A stretch of DNA of 64,000 nt from an uncultured Oceanospirillales bacterium. Lineage in GTDB: Bacteria; Pseudomonadota; Gammaproteobacteria; Xanthomonadales; SZUA-36. This document shows positions 1 through 8,518 of the stretch, piece after piece. Numbering within the stretch: position 1 is the stretch's first letter; each line of letters opens with the position of its first letter. The position numbers and the translations under genes were made by a program. Location of the stretch: contig CAJXKA010000001.1 in the NCBI GenBank assembly GCA_913055655.1, forward strand, positions 248,001-312,000. The letters are read 5' to 3'. The notes under the pieces are model-generated. The model was not told the DNA's origin. It was given only the letters and a program-made list of their open reading frames with translations, and did not search any database.

Positions 1-134
1 TGGCCGGTGGGCATTTGTTCGGTTTCCTCGGCATCCTGCTGGCGTTGCCGGTGGCGGCCGCGGGCAACGTGGTGGTCCGGCACGTGCACGACCTCTACCA
101 GCACAGCGCCTGGTACAAAGACACCGGTAGCTGA
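1..134 (+). CDS. AI-2E family / PerM-type permease, C-terminal end (partial)
   Basis: Only the last 43 codons are in the window, read in the frame that ends with TGA at 132-134. The peptide contains GGHLFGFLGILLALPVAA followed by a short polar tail. This is the typical last membrane segment of AI-2E exporter / PerM family proteins, which are eight-helix inner-membrane proteins of unsettled substrate. The stop codon lies directly against the hda start codon (TGA-ATG), so the two genes are probably co-transcribed; a PerM-type gene before hda is a common gammaproteobacterial arrangement. The call rests on a short fragment plus context. Confidence 0.7.
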   Translation, partial: AGGHLFGFLGILLALPVAAAGNVVVRHVHDLYQHSAWYKDTGS

Positions 135-851
135 ATGCTGTTCTCCCCGCAGATCCCCCTACCGCTGGAACCGAGGCGGGAAGGGCGGCTGGACGATTTC
201 GTCGTCGGCCCCAACCGGGCCGCCGTGGACGCGGTTCGCGAAGTGGTGGCCGAACCCGACGCCAGCCTCTACCTGCGCGGTCCGGCGGCCAGTGGCAAGA
301 CGTTCCTGCTGAACGCGGCCTGCCTGGCCGCGCGCGAGAAGGGCATGACCGCGTTCTACCTGGGCCTGAAACGACTGCCGGCCAACGGCGCGGCGGCGCT
401 GAACGGCCTGGAAAACCTCGACCTGGTGTGTATCGACGATCTCGACCGGGTGGCCGGTGACGACGACTGGGAAGAGGCGCTGTTCCACTTCATCAACCGC
501 CTGCGTGCCCACCGGGGGCGACTGGTGGTGGCGGCGCGGGAAGGCCTGCGAGCGTTGCCGCTGCGCCTGCCCGACCTGGCCTCGCGCCTGGCCTGGGGCT
601 TACGGGCGGAACTGCAGCCGCTGGATGACGGGGAAAAGGCGGAAGTGATGGTGCGGCACGCCCGCGCCCGGGGCGCGGAACTGCCGGAAGACGTGGTGGA
701 ATACCTGCTGCGGCGTGGCAGCCGTGACATGGCCGACCTGCTGGCCGCCGTGGATCGACTGCGTCATGTCGCGTTCACGGGCAAGCGGCGCGTGACCGTG
801 CCGCTTGCCCGCCAGGTGCTTAGCGGTAGCTCTGCCGCTGACGAATCGTAA
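135..851 (+). CDS. hda: Hda, DnaA regulatory inactivator
   Basis: 238 residues, the usual size for Hda, a DnaA-like AAA+ protein. Hda bound to the DNA sliding clamp stimulates ATP hydrolysis by DnaA and so prevents re-initiation of replication. Residues 6-11 (QIPLPL) are the N-terminal clamp-binding motif. Walker A is GPAASGKT at 49-56 and the Walker B-like strand is CIDDLDRV near 99-106. The C-terminal part (SRDMADLLAAVDRL) is the helical lid. The ATG follows immediately after the stop of the permease gene. The 3' end overlaps the convergent lipoprotein gene by 32 bp. Confidence 0.93.
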   Translation: MLFSPQIPLPLEPRREGRLDDFVVGPNRAAVDAVREVVAEPDASLYLRGPAASGKTFLLNAACLAAREKGMTAFYLGLKRLPANGAAALNGLENLDLVCIDDLDRVAGDDDWEEALFHFINRLRAHRGRLVVAAREGLRALPLRLPDLASRLAWGLRAELQPLDDGEKAEVMVRHARARGAELPEDVVEYLLRRGSRDMADLLAAVDRLRHVAFTGKRRVTVPLARQVLSGSSAADES

Positions 852-2538
852 TGCCTTCTTCGTCAAACGCGACCTCGACCCGGGTCCGCCCCATCATGGC
901 CTGGTAGGCCTGGACCAGCTTCGCCGCGGGCTCATCCGCGCCCAGGTCATTCGGGTCGTCTGACTGGAAATCCCCGTGTTGCAGGCGCATCAGGGCCGCG
1001 GTGTCCCACTCGGCCGAGAACACGATGCCGTTCGGGTCGCTGTCGTCATCCAGGAAGTTCAACAGCCGGTCCGACTGGCCCTGGCCAAACGACAGGCCGA
1101 TGGCGTCCTTGCTCATCACGGCGTGTGCCGCGAACTCCGGCGTGACCACCGTCATCAGCTCCTGCGGCAGTTCCACCGGCTCGGCGCCGGGTTCCAGGTT
1201 CAGCTGGTCGAAGCCGGGGATCATCATCCTGGCCATGCCGACGACCATCTGCGGGCTTTCCATCTCGAGTGACAGCAGGCCGGCCGCGGCTTCCGGGTTG
1301 AACATCTCGTCACCCTCGCCGGTGGCCGCGACCTCCATCCGCAGGCCCTTGAGATTGCCGATAAACGGCGGAACGGGCTGCTTCATGGTCACCGAGGCCT
1401 CGGCGATCTGGCGATTCAGGTCCTGCAACTGCGGACATTCAAACGGGGTGGCGGCCATGTGGTCAACGCGCTCAAGCATCCATTCGCGCAGGCGACCGAC
1501 ATTGATATTCAGCGAACCGGCAGCCAACAGGCCATCGTCGTCCGATGCCGGCGGTACGTCTGCGACCAGGCGGGCCAGGCCGGCGGCGATGCCGGGTTCC
1601 AGCTCAAGCTGCATCGCATTGGCCGTCGAGTCGGCATCCAGCTCGGTCACGCCGGCGACCAGGCGCGGCGCAATCGCGCTGATGCGGTCAGCCTCGCGGC
1701 GGCAGACCGGGTCCATGTCGGCCAGCGAGTTCTCGCCGTAGACCGACAGCAGCTGGTTGGTGTTACTGTCGGCATCAAACAGTTCGTGAACCAGGCGGGC
1801 CGTGTCCAGGTAGCCGGAACCGTAGTCGGTGTAGCCCTTGTCCTGGTTGAGCTGGGCGAGTGCACTGCCATCCGCCAGCGACTCTGCCGGCCGGTTCATG
1901 CCCAGCAGTGTGCGCAGCCGCGCCTCGTCGCTGGCCGGCGTGAAACCCATCACCATGTGGTCTTCCAGGATGGCGATGACGATGCCGAAATCGACATCAA
2001 GATCGTCTTCCGAGATCATCCAGTACGACTGGCCGTCGAGTTCATGCTCGGGAATGGGCACCCCGGAACGCGCCTCGACGCGCTTGACCACCTCGCGCAG
2101 GGCGACCGGGTCGGAGAGCCCGACGCGCGCCACCGGCAACAGGCCGTCCGCATAGAACACGTGGTGCGATTGCGGCGACAGCCCCAGCTGTTCCAGGCCA
2201 TCGCGGTTCAGCTTGCCATCGAGTTCCGCGAGCACCGCCTCGGCCAGCGCGGCCATGGTCTCGTCGTCCACGTCCACTTCGCCGGCCGCCAGGTCTTCGC
2301 GCGCCGTCGCCAGCACGCCCTGCATCTGTTCCAGCATCGGCGCGGAGCGCGCCAGCCAGGCGTCGACCACGTCGTCGGGCGGTGGCGCCAGGTTGGCGGC
2401 CACGTAGGCGGTATCGGCGGGCACGTAGCCCAGCAGCGGGTTGGCATCATCGCTGCCGGCTTCATCGCGGGAACAGCCAGTGGTCAGCAATGCCGCAAAG
2501 GTCAGTGCGGCGCCCAGTTGGGTCAGTTTCATGGACAT
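820..2538 (-). CDS. Putative lipoprotein of unknown function
   Basis: 572 residues. The N terminus has a short basic start, a hydrophobic stretch and a lipoprotein-type cleavage site ending TTGC with Cys22, so the mature protein is probably lipid-anchored and faces the periplasm. The rest is soluble, acidic, rich in Ala/Leu/Asp and free of membrane segments. It resembles the large DUF3352-like hypothetical lipoproteins seen in related bacteria, but I recognise no catalytic motif. A second ATG two codons downstream (MKLTQ) is an alternative start. It is alone on its strand; its end overlaps the hda end. Confidence 0.75.
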   Translation of the reverse strand: MSMKLTQLGAALTFAALLTTGCSRDEAGSDDANPLLGYVPADTAYVAANLAPPPDDVVDAWLARSAPMLEQMQGVLATAREDLAAGEVDVDDETMAALAEAVLAELDGKLNRDGLEQLGLSPQSHHVFYADGLLPVARVGLSDPVALREVVKRVEARSGVPIPEHELDGQSYWMISEDDLDVDFGIVIAILEDHMVMGFTPASDEARLRTLLGMNRPAESLADGSALAQLNQDKGYTDYGSGYLDTARLVHELFDADSNTNQLLSVYGENSLADMDPVCRREADRISAIAPRLVAGVTELDADSTANAMQLELEPGIAAGLARLVADVPPASDDDGLLAAGSLNINVGRLREWMLERVDHMAATPFECPQLQDLNRQIAEASVTMKQPVPPFIGNLKGLRMEVAATGEGDEMFNPEAAAGLLSLEMESPQMVVGMARMMIPGFDQLNLEPGAEPVELPQELMTVVTPEFAAHAVMSKDAIGLSFGQGQSDRLLNFLDDDSDPNGIVFSAEWDTAALMRLQHGDFQSDDPNDLGADEPAAKLVQAYQAMMGRTRVEVAFDEEGITIRQRQSYR

Positions 2539-2569
2539 GATCCGTGGTAGTGAAGGAATATGGTTAGGT

Positions 2570-2598
2570 GTTATACAGCACTACAACACTAAACGCAA
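2570..2598 (-). promoter_or_regulatory. Candidate sigma-70 promoter of the lipoprotein gene
   Basis: Read on the minus strand: a -35-like TTGCGT at 2598-2593, a 17-bp spacer and TATAAC at 2575-2570. Transcription would start about 25 bases before the lipoprotein ATG at 2538. The -35 match is weak, and the element lies against the terminator of the upstream DUF805 gene. Predicted from sequence only. Confidence 0.35.
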
Positions 2599-2630
2599 GA
2601 AAAACCCCGGGCATCGTGGCCCGGGGTTCT
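2597..2630 (-). terminator. Rho-independent terminator after the DUF805 gene
   Basis: A 10-bp perfect stem (2603-2612 with 2619-2628) encloses a 6-base loop. On the minus strand it is followed by TTTTCTT, the normal arrangement of an intrinsic terminator. It lies 26 bases after the stop of the DUF805 gene. Confidence 0.85.
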
Positions 2631-2655
2631 GTGTCATGCGTGCAGTAATGGCGGC

Positions 2656-3018
2656 TCAGAGGCCTTTCGGATTTGGTCCGTACTGGTTCGTGCCGGGTTC
2701 GCTGTCGATGCAGTAGAACACGATCAGCACAATGAAACCGATAATCGGGATGAAGCCAATCAACAGCCACCAGCCGGTGCGCCCCGTATCGTGGAGGCGC
2801 CGGATGGCGACACCGATGCTGGGCAACAACACGGCCAGGAAGTACAGGCCGCCAAGAATGCCGTACCCCATTTCGTTGGCCGTTCCCAAAACCGTATCGA
2901 TGACATTCAATACGACCGCGACAATAAAGTTGAACAGCGCGAACCACCAGAACTCAGCCCGCTGCGCGCGGCCTGTGAACACCGCGTATTTCTTCAGTAC
3001 TGATACATACCAATTCAT
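2656..3018 (-). CDS. DUF805 family inner-membrane protein
   Basis: 120 residues. The motifs are typical of DUF805 (YhaH/YhaI-like) proteins: an N-terminal FTGRAQRAEFWWF segment, a central IRRLHDTGRTGWWLL segment, and about four hydrophobic helices. The function of this family is not established. The start is well supported: on the minus strand GAGGAG stands a few bases before ATG at 3018. It has its own terminator (2597-2630) and seems monocistronic. Confidence 0.9.
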   Translation of the reverse strand: MNWYVSVLKKYAVFTGRAQRAEFWWFALFNFIVAVVLNVIDTVLGTANEMGYGILGGLYFLAVLLPSIGVAIRRLHDTGRTGWWLLIGFIPIIGFIVLIVFYCIDSEPGTNQYGPNPKGL

Positions 3019-3116
3019 AACACTCCTCCTCTTTTTGGATGCCCAGACGATGGGCCCACCCTTAAATTAACGCTTTTACCCCCACGTCGCGAATCTCCAA
3101 CGCCCGCGACGCCCAC

Positions 3117-3148
3117 AAAAAAGCCCCCGACTAACGCCGGGGGCTCCC
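3117..3148 (-). terminator. Rho-independent terminator of the pnt operon
   Basis: Stem 3122-3129 paired with 3138-3145 (8 bp, GC-rich). On the minus strand it is followed by a run of T (3117-3122 read as TTTTTT). It lies about 110 bases after the pntB stop, with a repeat-like element in between. Confidence 0.85.
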
Positions 3149-3201
3149 TCAATCATCACGGTAGTCACGCGAAACGGTTTTCGCGACTCCCAAACCAAAA
3201 T

Positions 3202-3245
3202 TTCACAAATTTCGCGAAATCTGCGCCATTCGCGCAATCTGCGGT
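3202..3245. repeat. Intergenic repeat ending CGCGCAATCTGCGGT (partial copy)
   Basis: The stretch between the pntB stop and its terminator contains variants of CGCGAAATCTGCG and CGCGCAATCTGCGGT. The last 15 bases are identical to the right end of the element at 10159-10248 between sufB and sufC. The left terminal inverted repeat of that element is not present here, so this looks like a partial or degenerate copy. Confidence 0.55.
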
Positions 3246-3257
3246 AAAAATGGTTTC

Positions 3258-4670
3258 TTAAAGCGACTTCACCCCGGCAATAAACTTCTGCGCTACATCC
3301 TGGGCATCCCCATAGCACATCCGGGTATTGTCCTCGAAGAACAACAGGTTCTCGATGCCGGAGAAGCCGGTGCCCTGGCCACGCTTCACCACGAACACGT
3401 TTTTCGCGCGGTCCGCATCGAGGATGGGCATGCCGTAAATCGGGCTGGAGGTGTCCTTGCGCGCCGCCGGGTTGACCACGTCATTGGCACCGATGACCAG
3501 CGCCACGTCGGCCGTGCCGAACTCGTTGTTCACATCCTCAAGGTCGTAAATCATGTCGTAGGGCACGCCGGCCTCGGCCAGCAGCACGTTCATATGGCCC
3601 GGCATACGCCCGGCGACCGGGTGGATGGCGAACACCACCTTCACGCCCTTGCTGACCAGCAGCTGGGTCATTTCCCAGATCTTGTGCTGCGCCTGGGCGA
3701 CGGCCATGCCGTAGCCGGGCACGATGATCACCTTGTCGGCATAGGCCATGGTGATGGCGGCATCCGACGGGTCGATGGCCTTCATGCTGCCGGTCACTTC
3801 CACGCCCGCGCCGCCGCTGTCGCCGGTACCGAAGCCCGCGAACAGCACGTTGGTCAGCGGCCGGTTCATGGCTTTGGCCATCAGCTGGGTCAGCAGCGTG
3901 CCGGCGGAGCCGACCACGATGCCCGCGATCATCATCGCCGGGTTATCCAGCACGTAGCCTTCGAAACCGACGGCAAGGCCGGTCAACGCGTTGTACAACG
4001 AAATCACCACCGGCATGTCGGCGCCGCCGATGGGCACCGTCATGAGCACGCCGAACAGCAGCGCCAGGCCGAAGAACGCGATGAAGTGCCAGGCCGTGAA
4101 GTCGGTCAGCGCCAGCATGAAGCCCAGCACGATAATCGCCACGAACACCAGCGCGTTGAAGACCTGCTGGCCGGGGAAGCGGTACACCTTGCGCATCCAG
4201 CCCTGCAGCTTGGCGAAGGCGATCAGCGAACCGGAAAATGCGATGGTGCCGATCAGGGCGCCGATCACAGCCAGCTCACGCGCGGCCGGGATGTCGTGGG
4301 ACAGGCCCTTGCCGGTCATCAGGCGCAGCAGTTCCACGGCGGCGATGGCCGCGGCCGAGCCGCCGCCCATGCCGTTGTACAGGGCGATCATCTGCGGCAT
4401 GTCGGTCATCGCGACCTTCTTGCCGGTCCACCAGGCCAGCACACCGCCGATAAAGATGGCGGCCGTCATCAGCATGTAATTGTGCATGTCCGGCGTCAGG
4501 TAGCTGATCACCGTGGCGACGACCATGCCGATGCCGGCCCAGACGATACCGCCGCGGGCGGTGGTCGGGTGGCTCATTTTCTTCAGGCCGAGGATGAACA
4601 GGATGGCGGCCAGGAAGTAGGCCGCGTCGATCAGCCAGCCGGCCAGTTTCGGGTCCAGGAACTCATTCAT
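3258..4670 (-). CDS. pntB: NAD(P) transhydrogenase subunit beta
   Basis: 470 residues, normal for PntB. PntB carries membrane domain II (about nine helices in the first ~270 residues) and the NADP(H)-binding domain III at the C terminus. Domain III is recognisable by GYGMAVAQAQ (about residue 317), by AIHPVAGRMPGHMNVLLAEA, and by ANDVVNPAA with VVKRGQGTGFSG near the end. The enzyme couples hydride transfer from NADH to NADP+ to proton movement across the inner membrane. The start overlaps the end of pntA2 by 4 bp (ATGA), which implies translational coupling. Confidence 0.96.
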   Translation of the reverse strand: MNEFLDPKLAGWLIDAAYFLAAILFILGLKKMSHPTTARGGIVWAGIGMVVATVISYLTPDMHNYMLMTAAIFIGGVLAWWTGKKVAMTDMPQMIALYNGMGGGSAAAIAAVELLRLMTGKGLSHDIPAARELAVIGALIGTIAFSGSLIAFAKLQGWMRKVYRFPGQQVFNALVFVAIIVLGFMLALTDFTAWHFIAFFGLALLFGVLMTVPIGGADMPVVISLYNALTGLAVGFEGYVLDNPAMMIAGIVVGSAGTLLTQLMAKAMNRPLTNVLFAGFGTGDSGGAGVEVTGSMKAIDPSDAAITMAYADKVIIVPGYGMAVAQAQHKIWEMTQLLVSKGVKVVFAIHPVAGRMPGHMNVLLAEAGVPYDMIYDLEDVNNEFGTADVALVIGANDVVNPAARKDTSSPIYGMPILDADRAKNVFVVKRGQGTGFSGIENLLFFEDNTRMCYGDAQDVAQKFIAGVKSL

Positions 4671-4969
4671 GACGCGTCACCTTTCTTGTCCTTGTTGCTG
4701 GGCTTGAACATCTCCAGCATGCGCTCGGTGACCACGTAGCCGCCCACCGCATTACCCGCGCCCAGCAGCACGGCGATAAAGCCGATGACCTGCTCGGTGG
4801 TGGTGTCGGCGTGGCCCAGCGCCACCATGGCGCCGACCAGGACGATGCCGTGGACGAAGTTGGAGCCCGACATCAGCGGCGTGTGCAGGATGACCGGGAC
4901 CTTGGAAATGATCTCGTAGCCGGTAAAGGCCGCGAGCATGAAGATATACAGTGCGATAAAGCCTTCCAT
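4667..4969 (-). CDS. pntA2: NAD(P) transhydrogenase subunit alpha, membrane part (PntA2)
   Basis: 100 residues with three hydrophobic helices: FIALYIFMLAAFTGYEII, the HGIVLVGAMVALG region and IGFIAVLLGAGNAVGGYV. This is the membrane portion of the alpha subunit, which is fused to domain I in Escherichia coli but separate in many other bacteria. The motif TPLMSGSNFVHGI is diagnostic. It lies 12 bases after pntA1 and overlaps pntB by 4 bp. Confidence 0.93.
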   Translation of the reverse strand: MEGFIALYIFMLAAFTGYEIISKVPVILHTPLMSGSNFVHGIVLVGAMVALGHADTTTEQVIGFIAVLLGAGNAVGGYVVTERMLEMFKPSNKDKKGDAS

Positions 4970-4981
4970 GTGAGCCTCCGG

Positions 4982-6130
4982 TCAGGCGTTCGTCGAGCGA
5001 CCGAGCTGCTCGGCCGTGCGTTGGTGGACGAGTTTGCCGTCGTGGGTCAGGGCGGTGCCGGTCACGACCTCGTCTTCGAAATCAAACCCGAGTGCGCCTT
5101 CCGCGCCTTCTTCACCCAGGAACAGGTCCATCAGGTTCAGCAGGTTGCGGGCGTACATCTCGCTGGCGTGGCGGGCGGCGCCCGAGGCCAGGTTGAGCGG
5201 GCCGTCGACGGAAACCGCGCCGTGCAGGATGGTCTGGCCGGGCTGGGTCAGTTCACAGTTGCCGCCGGACTCGGCCGCCAGGTCGACGATGACCGCGCCG
5301 GGCGCCATGCCTTCGACCATCGCCGTGGTAATGATTTTCGGCGCGGGCCGGCCGGGCAGGGCGGCGGTGGAAATCACCACGTCGGCCTTGGCCAGGTGCT
5401 CGGCCAGCTTGTCGGCCTGCTGCTGTTTTTCCTCGTCGGTGAGTTCCCGGGCATAGCCACCTTCGCCCTCGGCGTTGACGCCGGTGTCGATCATCTTGGC
5501 GCCCAGTGACTCCACCTGCTCGCGTGCGGCAGAGCGGATGTCGTAGGCCTCGACACGCGCGCCCAGGCGGCGGGCGGTGGCGATGGCCTGCAGGCCGGCG
5601 ACGCCGGCGCCGATGACCACGACTGTGGCCGGGCGCAGGGTGCCGGCCGCGGTGGTCAGCATCGGGAACAGCTTGGGCGCCAGCGTGGCCCCGCGCAGCA
5701 CGGCCTCGTAGCCGGCCACGGTGGCCTGCGAGGACAGCACGTCCATGGACTGGGCGCGGGTGATGCGCGGCACCAGCTCCATGGCCATGACGGTCATGTT
5801 CTTGCCATTGAAGGCATCGACCAGGTCCGGTGCGCGGTGGGCGAACACCTGGCCCATGCCGAGTGCGCCGGGTCTGGCGCCGGCGACATCGTCGGCGGTT
5901 GGCGGGGCGACCCACAGCCAGGCGTCGGCGTCCGCCAGCACCGCGGCGCGGTCGGCGAGCACTTCACACTGGTCGTACTGGGCATCGCTGAATCCGGCCA
6001 GGGCACCGGCGCCGGCTTCGACCCGCACCCGGAACCCGCTGGCCGCGAGCTTGTTGGCGCTGGCGGGGTCCAGCGCGACACGACGTTCACCCCCGGCGGT
6101 CTCTTTCAGGACCGCGACACTGATAGGCAT
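4982..6130 (-). CDS. pntA1: NAD(P) transhydrogenase subunit alpha, NAD-binding domain I (PntA1)
   Basis: 382 residues: soluble domain I, which binds NAD(H) and has the alanine dehydrogenase / PntA fold. Visible motifs are the N-terminal KETAGGERRVALDP, the Rossmann nucleotide site VVVIGAGVAGLQAIATA (about residue 165) and the mobile-loop region near the C terminus. GGGAGA stands before the ATG at 6130. It is the first gene of a three-gene operon pntA1-pntA2-pntB that ends at the terminator 3117-3148. Confidence 0.95.
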   Translation of the reverse strand: MPISVAVLKETAGGERRVALDPASANKLAASGFRVRVEAGAGALAGFSDAQYDQCEVLADRAAVLADADAWLWVAPPTADDVAGARPGALGMGQVFAHRAPDLVDAFNGKNMTVMAMELVPRITRAQSMDVLSSQATVAGYEAVLRGATLAPKLFPMLTTAAGTLRPATVVVIGAGVAGLQAIATARRLGARVEAYDIRSAAREQVESLGAKMIDTGVNAEGEGGYARELTDEEKQQQADKLAEHLAKADVVISTAALPGRPAPKIITTAMVEGMAPGAVIVDLAAESGGNCELTQPGQTILHGAVSVDGPLNLASGAARHASEMYARNLLNLMDLFLGEEGAEGALGFDFEDEVVTGTALTHDGKLVHQRTAEQLGRSTNA

Positions 6131-6227
6131 TGGCAGATCTCCCAGAATGCAATTTCCGGCGCGATACCTGGTCGCGCCATTTCTATTGATCTGGACGGGG
6201 GCATGACCCGCCCGTGTGAGCGCCTAT

Positions 6228-6256
6228 CTTGTAGCCGTGCGACTGGTAAAAATCAA
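6228..6256 (-). promoter_or_regulatory. Candidate promoter of the pnt operon
   Basis: On the minus strand: TTGATT (6256-6251), a 17-bp spacer, and TACAAG (6233-6228). Each hexamer matches the sigma-70 consensus at four of six positions. It lies about 100 bases before pntA1. Sequence prediction only. Confidence 0.4.
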
Positions 6257-6288
6257 GCGGATGGGTTTATGCATACGGATGCGTAAGC

Positions 6289-6960
6289 TCATGCATACGC
6301 TTGCACCAGTTTTGCGCGCAGGTGTTCCAGGCGTTCCGGTGACCCTGAATCGAACCATGCGCCACGATGCACCTGGCCGGTGACCAGGTGGTGGGCCACG
6401 GTGTCGCGCAGCAGCCCGGTGATGCGCCAGCGCCCGGCCTCGCAGCCGGCGAACATGCGCGGGTGATAGACGGCAAAGCCGCTGAAGGTGTGTTTCGGTG
6501 CGCCATCATTGGCCACGCGTCCGCCGGCCAGCGCGAAATCGCCATCCGGGTGGTGGGCCGGGTTGGGGACCAGCACCAGGTGGGCGTAGTCGCACTTCAC
6601 CGCGCGCAGGCCGGCAAACGACAGGTCGGTCCAGGTGTCGCCGGACACCACCAGGAACGGGCCATCACCCAGCAGGGGCAGGGCGTTATGGATACCGCCT
6701 CCCGTCTCCAGGGCTTTCGGTGGTTCTTCGGAGTACTCGATCCGCAGGCCCCAGCGCTCGCCATCGCCCAGCGCCGCAGGCAGCTGCTCGCCCAGGTGGC
6801 CGGTGTTGATGACCACGCGCCGGAACCCGGACGCGGCCAGGTTCTGCAGGTGCCATTCGATCAACGGCTTGCCGCCGACTTCGATCAGCGGTTTCGGGGT
6901 CGTGTCGGTCAGGGGCCGCAGGCGTTCACCGGGCCCGGCCGCCAGGATCATGGCGCGCAT
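6289..6960 (-). CDS. murU: N-acetylmuramate alpha-1-phosphate uridylyltransferase (MurU)
   Basis: 223 residues from the ATG at 6960 (MRAMILAAGPGERLRPLTD). MurU turns MurNAc-alpha-1-phosphate and UTP into UDP-MurNAc in the cell-wall recycling pathway found in Pseudomonas and relatives. The nucleotidyltransferase signature LAAGPGERLRPLT is at the N terminus, followed by TPKPLIEVGGKPLIEW, which separates sugar nucleotidyltransferases from look-alikes. The frame stays open for 60 codons further upstream, but that part is inside amgK and lacks the family sequence. An alternative ATG at 6951 would make an exact ATGA overlap with the amgK stop. Pairing with amgK favours MurU over a mannose-1-phosphate enzyme. 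Confidence 0.88.
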   Translation of the reverse strand: MRAMILAAGPGERLRPLTDTTPKPLIEVGGKPLIEWHLQNLAASGFRRVVINTGHLGEQLPAALGDGERWGLRIEYSEEPPKALETGGGIHNALPLLGDGPFLVVSGDTWTDLSFAGLRAVKCDYAHLVLVPNPAHHPDGDFALAGGRVANDGAPKHTFSGFAVYHPRMFAGCEAGRWRITGLLRDTVAHHLVTGQVHRGAWFDSGSPERLEHLRAKLVQAYA

Positions 6961-7937
6961 TCGAGGCGCTCCAGCAGGCCGGCGAATTCGGCGAATTCGG
7001 GGTAAAGCGGCAGGACGTCTTCGAGGTAACGCCAGAACATCGGGATCAGGTCCAGGTAGCTGGCCTTGCCGTCGCGCAGGCACAGGCGCGCGAAGATGCC
7101 GACGATCTTCAGGTTGCGCTGCAGTCCCATCCAGTCGCACCAGCGCACCCAGGTGTCCGGGTCAACGCCCGGCGCCAGTTGCAGTCGCGTGTCCTCCATC
7201 CAGCCTTCCAGTCGCGCGCGCGGCCAGTGGATGTAGCGGTCCCAGAGCAGCGAGGAGAGGTCGTAGGTGACCGGCCCGCGCACGGCATCCTGGAAATCGA
7301 TGATGGCGATGTCGCCGTCCGGCTGCACCAGCAGGTTGCAGGAATGAAAGTCGTGGTGGACAAACACCTGGGGCTGCCCCATTGCGGACTGGATCAGGCG
7401 GGTGCACAGGGCTTCCCAGATATCCCAGTCCTCGCAGCTCAGGCGGCAGCCCTTGTGCTTTTCCAGGTACCACTTGGGAAACAGCTCCAGTTCCACCAGC
7501 AGTTGCTGCCGGTCGTAAGGCGGCAACCCCGTGGCATCGACCGTGCTGGCGAATTGCTCCAGCTGCCGGAACAGCTTTGGGAAGCACTCGTCGGCATTGT
7601 TGGTGGTCAGCGCGTCGCGCAGCAGGTCATCGCCCAGGTCGTCCAGCAACAGGAAGCCGTTGTCGGTATCGGCAGCGATGATCTCCGGTACCGGTAACCC
7701 CGCAGTTGCCATGCGCCGGTCAACGTCGATGAACGGCGCACAATCCTCGCGGTCCGGCGGTGCGTCCATGATCACCCAGGTGGTCGCGTCGTCACGGACG
7801 CGGAAGTAACGGCGAAAACTGGCGTCGCCGGCCAGGGATTCGATGGTCAAGGGGCGGTCGAGCATGGCTGCGGCCCAGGCGTGGGCCTGCTGCTGGCGCG
7901 GGTCGGTCGGCTGGGCCGAAAGGCGGGGCGATGACAT
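6948..7937 (-). CDS. amgK: N-acetylmuramate / N-acetylglucosamine anomeric kinase (AmgK)
   Basis: 329 residues of the aminoglycoside phosphotransferase superfamily. AmgK phosphorylates the anomeric hydroxyl of MurNAc and GlcNAc and feeds MurU, allowing UDP-MurNAc synthesis that bypasses the fosfomycin-sensitive MurA step. Visible motifs are the nucleotide loop near GDASFRRYFRV, the catalytic loop VHHDFHSCNLL (about residue 195) and the metal-binding IDFQDAVRGP. The gene overlaps murU. On the minus strand TATAAA stands at 7951-7946, only 8 bases before the ATG, so the mRNA may be nearly leaderless. Confidence 0.9.
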   Translation of the reverse strand: MSSPRLSAQPTDPRQQQAHAWAAAMLDRPLTIESLAGDASFRRYFRVRDDATTWVIMDAPPDREDCAPFIDVDRRMATAGLPVPEIIAADTDNGFLLLDDLGDDLLRDALTTNNADECFPKLFRQLEQFASTVDATGLPPYDRQQLLVELELFPKWYLEKHKGCRLSCEDWDIWEALCTRLIQSAMGQPQVFVHHDFHSCNLLVQPDGDIAIIDFQDAVRGPVTYDLSSLLWDRYIHWPRARLEGWMEDTRLQLAPGVDPDTWVRWCDWMGLQRNLKIVGIFARLCLRDGKASYLDLIPMFWRYLEDVLPLYPEFAEFAGLLERLECAP

Positions 7938-7995
7938 GCGCGCATTTTATACGCAACCACTGTCACGTGGGCGTCACATTCCGCGTTCCGGGAGG

Positions 7996-8024
7996 TTTAA
8001 AAAGGACTGATCTGGTACTATATA
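7996..8024 (+). promoter_or_regulatory. Candidate promoter of the suf operon
   Basis: TTTAAA at 7996-8001, a 17-bp spacer and TATATA at 8019-8024. Each box has four of six consensus matches. It lies about 30 bases before the sufR start. An Rrf2-type repressor site would be expected to overlap it, but I could not define one by eye. Confidence 0.35.
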
Positions 8025-8053
8025 GAGATTAAAGGATCGACCGGTAAGCAATC

Positions 8054-8518
8054 GTGTTGAGGATCAGCAAACTCGCCGACTACGCCATCCTGCTGATGGT
8101 GGAACTCGCCGCCGCCGAGGGCGACGAGGTGCTCAGCGCCCAGGCCCTGGCCGAGCGCGCGGGCATCGAGTTGCCGACGGCCAGCAAGGTACTGAAGCTG
8201 CTGGGCAGCGCCGGCCTTGTGGCGTCGTTCCGTGGCCCGCACGGCGGCTACCGCGTCGAACGCGATGCCACCGAGATCAACGTGGCCGAAATCATCGCCG
8301 CGATTGAAGGCCCCGTCGCCATGACCGAGTGCAGCATCCACGAAGGGCTTTGCTCGGTAGAGGCCAGCTGCAACGCGCGAGAAAACTGGCAGAAAATCAG
8401 CCGCGCCGTTGCCGGCGCGCTTGAACGGGTGTCGCTTGCTGAAATGGCTGGCGCACCCGCGGATGGTGTCGGCGCCGATGGGTTACCGAAGCTGCGAATT
8501 GCGACGTTGGCTGGGTGA
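8054..8518 (+). CDS. sufR: Rrf2-family SUF operon regulator
   Basis: 154 residues with GTG as start codon; the next codon, TTG, is also possible. The N terminus LRISKLADYAILLMVELA and the helix-turn-helix with wing segment (FRGPHGGYRV) are typical of Rrf2 regulators, and the gene opens the suf operon. Three cysteines near residues 96-109 lie in ECSIHEGLCSVEASC (spacing C-x6-C-x5-C). In Rrf2 regulators such a trio usually holds an Fe-S cluster that senses cluster supply. The name SufR is used for the SUF-associated Rrf2 type; it is not the DeoR-like SufR of cyanobacteria. Confidence 0.85.
   Translation: MLRISKLADYAILLMVELAAAEGDEVLSAQALAERAGIELPTASKVLKLLGSAGLVASFRGPHGGYRVERDATEINVAEIIAAIEGPVAMTECSIHEGLCSVEASCNARENWQKISRAVAGALERVSLAEMAGAPADGVGADGLPKLRIATLAG

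Noticed and set aside
3594-4739. 381-residue plus-strand frame opposite pntB
   Set aside because: Shadow of pntB with repeated His/Gly/Gln composition.
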